A stretch of DNA of 64,000 bases, from NCBI RefSeq assembly GCF_000716675.1, contig NZ_JNXT01000027.1, positions 1 to 64,000 on the forward strand, given 5' to 3'. Position 1 is the first letter of the stretch; each line of letters opens with the position of its first letter. A program made the translations under genes and the position numbers. The stretch is from Streptomyces alboflavus (GTDB lineage: Bacteria; Actinomycetota; Actinomycetes; Streptomycetales; Streptomycetaceae). The notes beneath the pieces are model-generated. The model did no database searches, was not told where the DNA came from, and worked only from the letters and a program-made list of their open reading frames with translations. Shown piece after piece: positions 25,462-34,655 of the stretch.

Positions 25462-26235
25462 GTGGCAGCCACCACCGAAGAGGACGAGCAGGGGCGGGCC
25501 GAGGAGCGGACCGGGGCCGACGAGCGGGCCGGGGAGCCCGCGCCGAAGCCCGCGCCGCGGCAGCGCGGCCGTGGCCGGATCGCGACGGCGGTCAGCGTCT
25601 TCGGTGAACTCCTCATCACCGCGGGCGTGATCCTCGGCCTGTTCGTCGCGTACTCGCTGTGGTGGACCAACGTCATAGCGGACCGCGAGGCCAAGAAGCA
25701 GGGGAACCGCGTCCGCGACCACTGGGAGGCGAAGGGCCCCGGGCCCATCGACACCAAGGACGGCATCGGCTTCCTGCACGTGCCCTCGATGAGCGGCGGC
25801 GAGATCCTCGTCACCAAGGGCACCAACCCCAAGACCCTCAACCACGGCGTCGCCGGCTACTACACGGACCCCATCAAGTCCGCCCTGCCCGAGGACGACA
25901 AGGGCAACTTCACCCTGGCCGCCCACCGCGACGGCCACGGCGCGAAGTTCCACAAGATCGACAAGATCGACGAGGGCGACCCGATCGTCTTCGAGTCCCG
26001 CGACAAGTGGTACGTGTACAAGGTCTACAAGACCCTCCCCGAGACCTCGAAGTACAACGTCCGCGTCCTCGACCCCATCCCCAAGGAGTCCGGCGCGAAG
26101 AAGGCGGACCGCTACATCACGCTCACCACGTGCACGCCCGTCTTCACGTCGAACTACCGGTATGTGGTGTGGGGGAAGCTGGAGCGGATCGAGAAGGTGG
26201 ACAACCGGCGGACACCGCCGCGGGAGCTGAGCTAG
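25462..26235 (+). CDS. srtE1: Class E sortase
   Basis: A 257-aa sortase with a charged N-terminus (1-45), membrane segment (ELLITAGVILGLFVAYSLWW) and catalytic core: His in LAAHRDGHGAKFHK, Cys in ITLTTCTPVFTSNYR. GTG 25462 gives a start just after the previous stop; the ribosome site (GGGGCAG) is weak, so an earlier start overlapping the upstream gene is possible. It is the sortase next to pknB, the position of S. coelicolor SrtE1. Together with the gene before, it is a tandem duplicate of similar enzymes. Confidence 0.92.
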   Translation: MAATTEEDEQGRAEERTGADERAGEPAPKPAPRQRGRGRIATAVSVFGELLITAGVILGLFVAYSLWWTNVIADREAKKQGNRVRDHWEAKGPGPIDTKDGIGFLHVPSMSGGEILVTKGTNPKTLNHGVAGYYTDPIKSALPEDDKGNFTLAAHRDGHGAKFHKIDKIDEGDPIVFESRDKWYVYKVYKTLPETSKYNVRVLDPIPKESGAKKADRYITLTTCTPVFTSNYRYVVWGKLERIEKVDNRRTPPRELS

Positions 26236-26324
26236 CCGCTGGGCCGGGCCAGGGCGCGGGCCTGGAGCCGCGGGCCCGGAGCCGTGGGCCTTGAGCGCCG
26301 ACCTGGAGCGTCGGCCTGAGCACG

Positions 26325-26365
26325 GACGAGGGCCCCGGCACCTTTCTGGTGCCGGGGCCCTCGTC
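26325..26365. terminator. Bidirectional terminator between srtE1 and pknB
   Basis: Perfect 18-bp inverted repeat (26325-26342 with 26348-26365) with a TTTCT loop, between convergent genes. The strongest hairpin in the window. Confidence 0.9.
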
Positions 26366-26405
26366 CTTGTCCGCTGTACCGCCGGAGGCGTCGGTGCCGG
26401 AGGCG

Positions 26406-28445
26406 TCAGTCCCGACTGTGGCGGCCGAAGCCGGTGGCGCCCTCGATGAAGCCGCCGCCGTTGTCGCCGCCGCCCTGGTCGCCGCCGCCCGGGCCGCCGG
26501 AGCCGCCGGTGGTCACCAGGTTGATCGCCGTGCCGGACGGGACCTTCTGGCCGCCGCTCGGCGTGGAGAGGACCACACGGGCGTCGTCGTCCTGCGGGCC
26601 CGTGATGGTGCCCACGGTGAGGTCGGCGTCCTCGATGGCGTCACGGGCGTCTTCGAGGGTCTGGCCGCCGACCGCCGGGACGGTGGCCTCCTCAGGCGTC
26701 TCCTCGGCCTTCTTCTTGGCGACCTGGACGGTCACCGTGGAGCCGGGGTCGACCTCGGTGTTGGCCGCGGGTGAGGTCTGGATGACCTTGCCCTCCTCGA
26801 CGCTTTCGCTCTCGACGTCACTGCGCACCGGCTTGAGGCCGTTGTCCTCGAGCTGCTTCTTCGCGGCTTCCCAGGTCTGACCGGAGACGTCGGGCACGGG
26901 GGTCTTCTGCTGCTCCTTGGCGACGGTCAGCGTGATCGTGCTGCCCTTCTGCCGCTCCGTGCCGGAGGTCGGGTCCTGCTCCAGGACCTCGCCCTCGGTC
27001 TCGCTGGAGATCCGCTGCTCGCGCTTCACACGGAACTGGTACTTGTCACCTTCGAGCTTCTCGGTCGCCTCGTCGATGTCCATGCCGATGACGCTCGGGA
27101 CCGCCATCTTCGGCGCACCCGTCGACACGACCACATGGATCGTGTCGCCCTTCTCGACCTTGGCGTCCGCGCCGGGGTCCTGCGAGCAGACCTGCCCCTT
27201 GGGGTACTTCTCGCACGGCTCGCGCTTGGACACCGCGATCTCCAGGTCGACGTTCTTCGCCGACTCCCGCGCCTCCTGCAGGGTCTCGCCCACGAAGTTC
27301 GGCGCCCTCTTGTCATCGCTGGTCCCGCTGCCCCCGCTGAACGCCCACTTCCCGATGAGGATCGCCCCCACCAGGACGAGCACGCCCGCGGCGATCAGCA
27401 GGATCGTCGACGTGTTGCTCTTCTTCTGGCCCCGGCCGCGCCGCGACCCCTCGTCGTAGCCGCCGTCGTCCGGGTTGACCGGCGGCATCATCGACGTCTG
27501 GCCGTGGCCGGGTCCGCCGTGCTGCGGGCGGAGCATGGCCGTGGCCTGGTCGTCCGGGTGGCCGCCGTAGCCGACGGCGCCCATGGCGGCCGTGGCGGCG
27601 ACGGGCTGGCCGTCGAGGCAGGCCTCGATGTCGGCGCGCATCTCGTCGGCCGACTGGTAGCGGTAGTCCGGGTCCTTGGTGAGGGCCTTCAGGACGATCG
27701 CGTCCATCTCGGGCGTGATCTCGCCGTCGAAGACGCTGGGGGCCTGGGGCTCCTCGCGGACGTGCTGGTACGCGACCGCGACCGGGGAGTCGCCCACGAA
27801 GGGCGGCCGGACGGTCAGCAGCTCGTAGAGGAGGCAGCCCGTGGAGTAGAGGTCCGAGCGCGCGTCGACCTGCTCGCCCTTGGCCTGCTCCGGGGAGAGG
27901 TACTGCGCGGTGCCGATGACGGCGGCCGTCTGCGTCATCGTCATGCCGGACTCGCCCATCGCGCGGGCGATGCCGAAGTCCATGACCTTGACCTGGCCGT
28001 TGCGCGTCAGCATGACGTTCGCGGGCTTGATGTCGCGGTGGACGATCTGGTTGCGGTGCGAGTACTCCAGGGCCTGGAGGATGCCGATCGTCATTTCCAT
28101 GGCGCGCTCGGGCAGCAGCTTGCGCCCGGAGTGCAGCAGCTCACGCAGCGTCGAGCCGTCGACGTACTCCATCACGATGTACGGGATGGAGACCCCGTCG
28201 ACGTAGTCCTCGCCGGTGTCGTAGACCGCGACGATCGCCGGGTGGTTGAGCGAGGCGGCCGACTGGGCCTCACGGCGGAACCGGGCCTGGAACGACGGGT
28301 CGCGGGCGAGGTCGACTCGCAGCGTCTTCACCGCCACGGTGCGGCCGAGGCGGGTGTCGTGCGCGAGGTAGACCTCCGCCATCCCGCCGCGGCCGAGCAC
28401 CTGGCCCAGCTCATACCGGCCGCCGAGGCGACGCGGCTCTTCCAT
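26406..28445 (-). CDS. pknB: PASTA-domain serine/threonine kinase PknB
   Basis: A 679-aa membrane kinase. Kinase domain 10-275 with LGRGGMAEVYLAHD, VAVKTL (ATP lysine), IVHRDIKPANVML and VMDFGIAR. A Gly/Gln linker, one membrane segment (ILLIAAGVLVLVGAILIG) and four extracellular PASTA repeats (starting about 420, 490, 555 and 620) that sense muropeptides or lipid II. ATG 28445 precedes EEPRRLGGRYELGQ. The C-terminal tail is Gly-rich. Last gene of the pstP-rodA-pbpA-pknB order; it controls division and wall synthesis by phosphorylating FHA and wall proteins. Confidence 0.97.
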   Translation of the reverse strand: MEEPRRLGGRYELGQVLGRGGMAEVYLAHDTRLGRTVAVKTLRVDLARDPSFQARFRREAQSAASLNHPAIVAVYDTGEDYVDGVSIPYIVMEYVDGSTLRELLHSGRKLLPERAMEMTIGILQALEYSHRNQIVHRDIKPANVMLTRNGQVKVMDFGIARAMGESGMTMTQTAAVIGTAQYLSPEQAKGEQVDARSDLYSTGCLLYELLTVRPPFVGDSPVAVAYQHVREEPQAPSVFDGEITPEMDAIVLKALTKDPDYRYQSADEMRADIEACLDGQPVAATAAMGAVGYGGHPDDQATAMLRPQHGGPGHGQTSMMPPVNPDDGGYDEGSRRGRGQKKSNTSTILLIAAGVLVLVGAILIGKWAFSGGSGTSDDKRAPNFVGETLQEARESAKNVDLEIAVSKREPCEKYPKGQVCSQDPGADAKVEKGDTIHVVVSTGAPKMAVPSVIGMDIDEATEKLEGDKYQFRVKREQRISSETEGEVLEQDPTSGTERQKGSTITLTVAKEQQKTPVPDVSGQTWEAAKKQLEDNGLKPVRSDVESESVEEGKVIQTSPAANTEVDPGSTVTVQVAKKKAEETPEEATVPAVGGQTLEDARDAIEDADLTVGTITGPQDDDARVVLSTPSGGQKVPSGTAINLVTTGGSGGPGGGDQGGGDNGGGFIEGATGFGRHSRD

Positions 28446-28615
28446 AGCTATTCCAGCCCTCTCCGTCGGTCCCGACCGCACCGTGTTGCGCGGTCCGGCG
28501 GTGTGCTGTCCGGGCATACCGTACCCGGCTCGCCTGACGTGACCCGGCCGCAACCGTCACCCGATACAGGACCGGTATCGCAACGTGCACCGATGTGGAG
28601 GGGTCGTGACAGGGG

Positions 28616-30079
28616 TCACTTCTTGCTGTCGATGACCGCCTTCATCACGTCCCTCGCGATCGGCGCCGCGAGCCCGCCACCGGAGATGTCGCCACGGGAG
28701 GCGTCACTGTCCTCCACGACCACGGCCACGGCGACCGGGGAACCCGAGTCGGTCTTGGCGTAGCTGATGAACCAGGCGTACGGGTTCTTGCTGTTGTTCA
28801 GACCGTGCTGAGCGGTACCGGTCTTGCCGCCCACTGTGACGCCCGGGATCTTGGCCCTGGTTCCCGTGCCCTCGTTCACGACGGTCTGCATCATGTCCTG
28901 GAGCTTCTGCGCGTTCTCCTTGGACAGCGGCTCGCTCATCTCCTTGGGCGAGTGCTTCTCGATCACGTCGAGGTTCGGCGCCTGGAGCTCCTTGACCATG
29001 TACGGCTCCATGAGGGTGCCGTCGTTGGCGATCGCCGAGGTGACCATGGCCATCTGCAGCGGCGTCGCCGCGGTCTCGAACTGGCCGATGGAGGACAGCG
29101 CGGTCTGCGGCTTGTCCATCTCCTTCGGGAAGACGGAGGCGTTGGAACGGACCGGGACGAACTGCTCCTCGTTGAAGCCGAACTTCTCGGCCGTCTCCAG
29201 CATCTTGTCCTTGCCGAGGTCCGAGCCGATCTTGCCGAAGACCGTGTTGCAGGACACCCGCAGCGCCTCGCGCAGCGTGGCGTTCTTGCAGGGGATGTTG
29301 CCCTCGTTCTTCAGCTCGGTCGTGGTGTTCGGCATCGTCCAGGGCAGCGGCGACTTCGTCTTCTCGTCTATCTCCGTGTACAGGCCGTGCTCCATCGCCG
29401 CCGCGGCCGTGACCACCTTGAAGGTGGAGCCGGGCGGGTAGGTCTCGCGCAGCGCGCGGTTCAGCATCGGCTTGTCGGAGTCCTTGTCGAGCTTCCCGAA
29501 GGTCTCCGCCTCGGCGTTGGTGTTGCCGGCGAACTTCGAGGGGTCGTACGAAGGCGTCGAGGCCAGCGCGAGGATCGCGCCCGTGGAGGGGTCGATGGCG
29601 GCGACCGCGCCCTTGCCGAGGCCCTTCAGACCGTTGTACGCGGCCTTCTGGGCGTCCCGGTTGAGCGTCGTGACGACGTTGCCGCCCTCCTTCTTCTTGC
29701 CGGTCAGCATGTCGAGGCTGCGGCGGAAGAAGAGCCGGTCGTCGTTGCCGGTGAGGATGCGGTCCTCGATGGACTCGATCTGCGTGGCGCCGATGCGCTG
29801 CGAGGCGAAGCCGGTCACGGGCGACCACATGGGCCCGTTCTTGTACGTCCGCTTGTACTTGAAGTCGTCGCCGTCGACCTTCTGCGAGCCGGTGATGGCC
29901 TTGCCGTCGACGATGATGTCGCCGCGCGGCTGGGCGTACCGCTCGATGGGCACGCGGCGGTTCATGTCGTGCTCGGCGAGGTGGTCCGCCTTGACGTACT
30001 GCAGCCAGTTGTCGCGGACGAGCAGCGCGAGGACGAGCAGGCCGCAGAAGATCGCGATGCGGCGCAGAGGCTTGTTCAC
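28616..30079 (-). CDS. pbpA: Penicillin-binding protein (class B transpeptidase)
   Basis: A 487-aa D,D-transpeptidase that cross-links peptidoglycan. N-terminal membrane anchor (IAIFCGLLVLALLVRDNWL), a dimerisation domain, then the catalytic domain with SXXK in PPGSTFKVV, SXN in RVSCNTV and KTGT in TVGGKTGTAQH. GTG 30079 overlaps the rodA stop by 4 nt. Shorter than classical PBP2 proteins but normal for actinobacterial PbpA. Acts with the RodA glycosyltransferase encoded upstream. Confidence 0.96.
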   Translation of the reverse strand: MNKPLRRIAIFCGLLVLALLVRDNWLQYVKADHLAEHDMNRRVPIERYAQPRGDIIVDGKAITGSQKVDGDDFKYKRTYKNGPMWSPVTGFASQRIGATQIESIEDRILTGNDDRLFFRRSLDMLTGKKKEGGNVVTTLNRDAQKAAYNGLKGLGKGAVAAIDPSTGAILALASTPSYDPSKFAGNTNAEAETFGKLDKDSDKPMLNRALRETYPPGSTFKVVTAAAAMEHGLYTEIDEKTKSPLPWTMPNTTTELKNEGNIPCKNATLREALRVSCNTVFGKIGSDLGKDKMLETAEKFGFNEEQFVPVRSNASVFPKEMDKPQTALSSIGQFETAATPLQMAMVTSAIANDGTLMEPYMVKELQAPNLDVIEKHSPKEMSEPLSKENAQKLQDMMQTVVNEGTGTRAKIPGVTVGGKTGTAQHGLNNSKNPYAWFISYAKTDSGSPVAVAVVVEDSDASRGDISGGGLAAPIARDVMKAVIDSKK

Positions 30080-31503
30080 GGCCGTACCACCTGGGTCATC
30101 TCGGCGTCGGGGTTCGGGGCGGGCGACGGGGCCGGGCGGCGCGCGGTGTCGCTGATGCGCAGCAGGATGCCCACCAGCGCCCAGTTCGCGATCACCGAGG
30201 AACCGCCGTACGCGATGAACGGCATGGTCATACCCGTCAGCGGGATCAGGCCCATGACGCCGCCCGCGACGACGAAGACCTGGATGGCGAAGGCGCCGGA
30301 CAGGCCGACCGCGAGCAGCTTGCCGAACGGGTCGCGGGCCGCGAGCGCCGTGCGCACACCGCGCTCCACGATCAGGCCGTAGATCAGCAGGACGGCCATG
30401 ATCCCGGCGAGGCCCAGCTCCTCGCCGTACGTGGCGAGGATGAAGTCGGAGTTGGCGGCGAAGCCGATGAGGTCGGAGTGGCCCTGGCCGAGGCCGGTGC
30501 CGAGGGTGCCGCCGGAGCCGAACGCCATCATCGACTGGGCGATCTGGTCGGTCCCGGTCGACGCGATGACTTCCTTGTTGAACGGGTCGAGCCAGGCGTC
30601 CACACGCACCTTGACGTGCGGCTCGAAGGAGGCCACGGTGACGGCGCCGATGGCCGACATCAGCAGACCGAACACGATCCAGCTGGTGCGCTCCGTGGCC
30701 ACGTACAGCATCACGATGAACATGCCGAAGAACAAAAGCGACGTACCGAGGTCGGTCTCGAAGACCAGGATCAGGATGGACATCGCCCACACGGCCAGGA
30801 TCGGACCGAGGTCACGGCCACGCGGCAGGTACAGGCCCATGAAGCGGCGGCTGGCGAGGGCGAGCGCGTCGCGCTTCACCATCAGGTATCCGGCGAAGAA
30901 CACCGCGATGACGATCTTGGCGAACTCCGCGGGCTGGATGGAGAACCCGCCGACCTGGATCCAGATCTTGGCGCCGTAGATGTTCTTGCCGAGGCCCGGC
31001 ACGAGCGGCAGGAGCAGCAGGCCCATCGCGCCGATCATCGAGATGTACGTGTACCGCTGGAGGACGCGGTGGTCCTTGAGCAGCAGCATCACGGCGACGA
31101 ACAGGGCGATGCCGATCGCCGAGTACAACAGCTGCTTGGGGGCCGCCGCGCTGAACGCCCCGAAGGAGGCCTTGCCCAGCTGCTGCAGCCGCTCGGACTG
31201 GTCGAGCCGCCAGATGACCACCAGACCGAGGCCGTTGAGCAGCGTGGCCAGGGGCAGCAGCAGCGGGTCCGCGTACGGCGCGAACTTGCGCACGACGAGG
31301 TGCGCGACGCCCGCGAGCAGGCCGAGGCCGAGGCCGTACCCGAGCATGCCGGGGGGCAGCTCGCCGGAGATGGCGAGGCCCACGTTCATGTAGGCGAACA
31401 GCGGGATGACGACGGCGAACACCAGGAGCGCGAGCTCCGTGTTGCGCCGGCTCGGCGCACCGATGGCGCCGATCGTCGACGTTTGTGTAGTGCTACTGCT
31501 CAT
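30076..31503 (-). CDS. rodA: FtsW/RodA/SpoVE family peptidoglycan glycosyltransferase
   Basis: A 475-aa SEDS-family polymerase with ten membrane segments. Family signatures: GAKIWIQVGGFSIQPAEFAK, LVFETDLGTSLLFFGMF, IAYGGSSVIANWALVGILL. It polymerises lipid II into glycan strands together with the class B PBP. ATG 31503 is chosen; a TTG three codons earlier is possible. The stop overlaps pbpA. The gene order pstP-rodA-pbpA-pknB is the actinobacterial norm. Confidence 0.95.
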   Translation of the reverse strand: MSSSTTQTSTIGAIGAPSRRNTELALLVFAVVIPLFAYMNVGLAISGELPPGMLGYGLGLGLLAGVAHLVVRKFAPYADPLLLPLATLLNGLGLVVIWRLDQSERLQQLGKASFGAFSAAAPKQLLYSAIGIALFVAVMLLLKDHRVLQRYTYISMIGAMGLLLLPLVPGLGKNIYGAKIWIQVGGFSIQPAEFAKIVIAVFFAGYLMVKRDALALASRRFMGLYLPRGRDLGPILAVWAMSILILVFETDLGTSLLFFGMFIVMLYVATERTSWIVFGLLMSAIGAVTVASFEPHVKVRVDAWLDPFNKEVIASTGTDQIAQSMMAFGSGGTLGTGLGQGHSDLIGFAANSDFILATYGEELGLAGIMAVLLIYGLIVERGVRTALAARDPFGKLLAVGLSGAFAIQVFVVAGGVMGLIPLTGMTMPFIAYGGSSVIANWALVGILLRISDTARRPAPSPAPNPDAEMTQVVRP

Positions 31504-31529
31504 GGCGTGCAAGGGCCCCCAACGGCTGC

Positions 31530-33116
31530 TTACTGCTTACCGCACTGCGGGACCAGATCCTTCTCCTGCTGGGAGAGGCTGGGGCCGGGTGTGGGAGTCG
31601 GTGCGGTGGTGGACTTGGACTTGTCGTCCTTGGCGCCGGGGTCGTCCGCCGCGCGGAAGCTCGCGTTGCGGAAGTCCGGCTTGGAGGTTTCGGCCGGGTC
31701 GGGCGAGCCGTTCTGGCCGCCCGCCTCGCCCTCACCGGGCTTGGCGTTGTCGTTCTTCTCGCGCTCGCGCTTCTCGCGGTTCTCCCGCTCGATCGCGCGC
31801 CGCTCGGCGTCCTTCTTGCACGCCGACGCCTGCAGGCCCAGCTCGCCGATCTTCTTCTCGGCGTCGTCGAGGTTGCCCTCCTGGATCGTGGACTCGACCT
31901 GCTTGCGCTGGTACGGCGGCAGGTACTTGAGTTCGATCTCGGGGTGGTCCTTCTCGACCTTCGACAGGCTCACCCAGGCGAGGTCCTGGTCGATGCCGCG
32001 GTAGAGCGCGACGTGCTCGTCCTTGGTGCCCACGTAGTACTGCGTCTGGGTCCAGCGATAGCCGCCGTACAGGCCGCCGCCGATGACGGCGAGGGCGAGC
32101 GCCGTGTACAGCGATCTCTTCAGCCACTTGCGGCCGCCGCCGGGCTTCACCAGGTCCTCGTCGCCGTACGCCCCGAAGGAGCCGCCCTCGGGGTCGTACC
32201 CGGGGGTGCTGTCACCGCTGCCGGGCGGGCCGAAGCCGCCGCCGGACGGGGGCGGCGCCTGGCGGCCGAGGCCCGACGCGCGGCCCGCGGGCGTCTGCAT
32301 GGCGCCGTCGTCGTTCGCCTGGAGCTGGTTCTCGGCGACCGCGCCGACCACCACGGGGGTGTCGGACAGCTGGCCCGCGAGGGTGTCGCCGGTGTCGATG
32401 TCCAGGACGTCGGCGACGATCACCGTGATGTTGTCGGGGCCGCCGCCGCGCAGCGCGAGCTGGATGAGCTCCTGCACGGTCTCCTGGGGGCCCTGGTAGC
32501 TGGCGAGGGTGTCCTCCATCGTCTGGTGGGACACGACGCCCGACAGACCGTCGGAGCAGATCAAGTACCGGTCGCCGGCGCGGACTTCACGGATCGACAG
32601 ATCCGGCTCCACGTGGTCGCCGCTGCCGAGCGCGCGCATCAGGAGCGACCGCTGCGGATGCGTCGTCGCCTCCTCCTCGGTGATGCGGCCCTCGTCGACG
32701 AGCCGCTGCACCCAGGTGTGGTCCTGCGTGATCTGCGTGAGCACGCCGTCGCGCAGCAGATACGCGCGCGAGTCGCCGACGTGCACGAGGCCGAGCCGCT
32801 GGCCGGTCCACAGCAGGGCGGTCAGGGTGGTGCCCATGCCCTCGAGCTGCGGGTCCTCCTCGACCATGAGGCGCAGCTGGTCGTTGGCCCGCTGCACGGC
32901 CGTGCCGAGCGACGTGAGGATGTCGGAGCCGGGGACGTCGTCGTCGAGCGTGACGAGCGTCGAGATCACCTCGGAGCTGGCGACCTCGCCCGCGGCCTGG
33001 CCCCCCATGCCGTCGGCGATGGCGAGGAGACGCGGACCCGCGTAGCCGGAGTCCTCGTTCCCCTCCCGGATCATGCCTTTGTGCGATCCGGCGGCGAAGC
33101 GCAGTGACAGACTCAT
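31530..33116 (-). CDS. pstP: PP2C-type serine/threonine phosphatase
   Basis: A 528-aa membrane phosphatase that reverses PknB-type phosphorylation. The PP2C domain (1-235) has IREGNEDSGY, LLAIADGMGGQAAGE, GMGTTLTALL, LICSDGLSGVV and GGPDNITVIV. A Gly/Pro linker, a membrane segment (SLYTALALAVIGGGLYGGY), then an extracellular region with a charged coiled coil (KKDAERRAIERENREKRERE) and a disordered tail. ATG 33116 has GAGG close upstream; a GTG at 33152 with a better GGAGG site would add 12 residues. Confidence 0.95.
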   Translation of the reverse strand: MSLSLRFAAGSHKGMIREGNEDSGYAGPRLLAIADGMGGQAAGEVASSEVISTLVTLDDDVPGSDILTSLGTAVQRANDQLRLMVEEDPQLEGMGTTLTALLWTGQRLGLVHVGDSRAYLLRDGVLTQITQDHTWVQRLVDEGRITEEEATTHPQRSLLMRALGSGDHVEPDLSIREVRAGDRYLICSDGLSGVVSHQTMEDTLASYQGPQETVQELIQLALRGGGPDNITVIVADVLDIDTGDTLAGQLSDTPVVVGAVAENQLQANDDGAMQTPAGRASGLGRQAPPPSGGGFGPPGSGDSTPGYDPEGGSFGAYGDEDLVKPGGGRKWLKRSLYTALALAVIGGGLYGGYRWTQTQYYVGTKDEHVALYRGIDQDLAWVSLSKVEKDHPEIELKYLPPYQRKQVESTIQEGNLDDAEKKIGELGLQASACKKDAERRAIERENREKREREKNDNAKPGEGEAGGQNGSPDPAETSKPDFRNASFRAADDPGAKDDKSKSTTAPTPTPGPSLSQQEKDLVPQCGKQ

Positions 33117-33244
33117 GCGCACCTCGCCCGTCGGCTCCGGGTACATCCGCACGGTGCCCACCCTCCGGTCGGGAGCGCGCTGGCGTCCAAGTCCTGGACC
33201 GCGTCGGCTCGCTCGCTCCGCTCGCGCTCATTCATGATGTAGCA

Positions 33245-33751
33245 CTACTTCCGCAGCTCGATGACGGTCTTGCCGATGCGGATCGGCGCGCCCAGCGGAA
33301 CGGGCGTCGGGGTGGTCAGGCGGGTCCGGTCCAGATACGTGCCGTTCGTGGACCCGAGATCCTCGACGATCCACTGGCCGTCACGGTCCGGGTAGATCCT
33401 GGCATGCCTGCTGGAGGCGTAGTCGTCGTCGAGGACGATGGTCGAATCGTGTGCCCGGCCCAGCGAGATCGTCTGCCCCTGGAGCGCGACGGTGGTGCCC
33501 GTCAGGGTGCCCTCCGAGACGACCAGCTTGGTGGGCGCGCCACGACGCTGGCGGCCGCCGCTCTGCTGGCGCTGTGGCGGCGGTGCGGCCTGCTGGCGGG
33601 CCGCCTGGCGGCCGCCCTCACGGCGCGAACCGCGCTGAGTGACACGCGTTCCGAACAGGTCGCTGCGAATGACCTGGACGGCCACGATCACGAACAGCCA
33701 CAGAACGGCCAGGAAACCCAGCCGCATGACCGTCAGGGTCAGCTCTGACAT
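33245..33751 (-). CDS. fhaB: FHA-domain protein FhaB (FipA-like)
   Basis: A 168-aa protein. N-terminal membrane segment (LGFLAVLWLFVIVAVQVI), a Gln/Arg-rich linker, and a C-terminal FHA domain (about 75-168) with the phosphothreonine-binding residues in ISLGRAHDS, YASSRHARIY and DLGSTNGTYLD. Such proteins dock on phosphorylated partners of PknA/PknB and link kinase signalling to FtsZ/FtsQ. Lies 93 nt or more before pstP and 10 nt after fhaA. Confidence 0.95.
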   Translation of the reverse strand: MSELTLTVMRLGFLAVLWLFVIVAVQVIRSDLFGTRVTQRGSRREGGRQAARQQAAPPPQRQQSGGRQRRGAPTKLVVSEGTLTGTTVALQGQTISLGRAHDSTIVLDDDYASSRHARIYPDRDGQWIVEDLGSTNGTYLDRTRLTTPTPVPLGAPIRIGKTVIELRK

Positions 33752-33761
33752 TGCCCCCGCT

Positions 33762-34655
33762 TCACCCTTCGGCTTGCCGGTAAATGATGGTGGTGCTGCC
33801 CACGACGATCCGCGAGCCGTCGCGGAGCGTAGCGCGGGTGGTGTGCTGCCCGTCTACCACGATGCCGTTGGTAGACCCGAGATCCTGGATCGTCGAGGGC
33901 GTTCCGGTCCGGATCTCACAGTGCCGGCGCGAGACGCCGGGGTCGTCGATCCGCACATCGGCGTCGGTGCTGCGGCCCAGCACCAGCGTCGGGCGGGAGA
34001 TCTGATGGCGGTTGCCGTTGATCTCAATCCAGCGCCGCACTTGCGTGCCCGGGGAGCCGGAGCCCGGCCCCTGCGGCCGCGCCGCCGCCGGAGCGGCTCC
34101 GCGGCCCGCGCCCGCGCCGGGAGGCGGCGCGGCGGGCATGGGAGGGGCGCCCGAGGGGCCCTGTGGGTAGCCGTAGCCGCCGCGGGGGCCCTGGCCCGCG
34201 CTCGTGGGGCCGCCGCCGGGGGCGCCGGGCCCGCCGGGGCCCGCGGAGGCACCGGGAGCGGGGTCGGGAGTCTGCGAGGTGCTGGACGCGAGCGTGCGGC
34301 TGCGCACTCGGTAGAGGCCCGTGTCCAGGTCCTCCGCCTTCTCCAGGTGGACCTTGATGGGGCCCATGAAGCTGTACCGCTGCTGCTTCGCGTACTCACG
34401 CACCATGCCGGAGAGCTCGTCGCCGAGCTGTCCGGAGTACGGGCTCAGGCGCTCGAAGTCGGGCGCGCTGAGCTCCACGATGAAATCGTTCGGAACGACG
34501 GTCCGCTCGCGGTTCCAGATCGTCGCGTTGTTGTCGCACTCGCGCTGCAGGGCGCCGGCGATCTCGACGGGCTGGACCTCGGACTTGAACACCTTGGCGA
34601 AGGTGCCGTTGACCAGACCTTCGAGTCGCTGCTCGAACTTCTTCAGGACTCCCAT
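33762..34655 (-). CDS. fhaA: FHA-domain protein FhaA with DUF3662
   Basis: A 297-aa protein. The N-terminal DUF3662 domain (1-125) begins MGVLKKFEQRLEGLVNGTFA. A disordered Gly/Pro linker follows (130-205), then an FHA domain (about 215-297) with LVLGRSTDADVRI, VSRRHCEI and DLGSTNGIVVD. FhaA is a PknB substrate that regulates MurJ-linked precursor export in mycobacteria. ATG 34655 has a strong GGAGGAGG site. First gene of the division/wall kinase operon. Confidence 0.95.
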   Translation of the reverse strand: MGVLKKFEQRLEGLVNGTFAKVFKSEVQPVEIAGALQRECDNNATIWNRERTVVPNDFIVELSAPDFERLSPYSGQLGDELSGMVREYAKQQRYSFMGPIKVHLEKAEDLDTGLYRVRSRTLASSTSQTPDPAPGASAGPGGPGAPGGGPTSAGQGPRGGYGYPQGPSGAPPMPAAPPPGAGAGRGAAPAAARPQGPGSGSPGTQVRRWIEINGNRHQISRPTLVLGRSTDADVRIDDPGVSRRHCEIRTGTPSTIQDLGSTNGIVVDGQHTTRATLRDGSRIVVGSTTIIYRQAEG

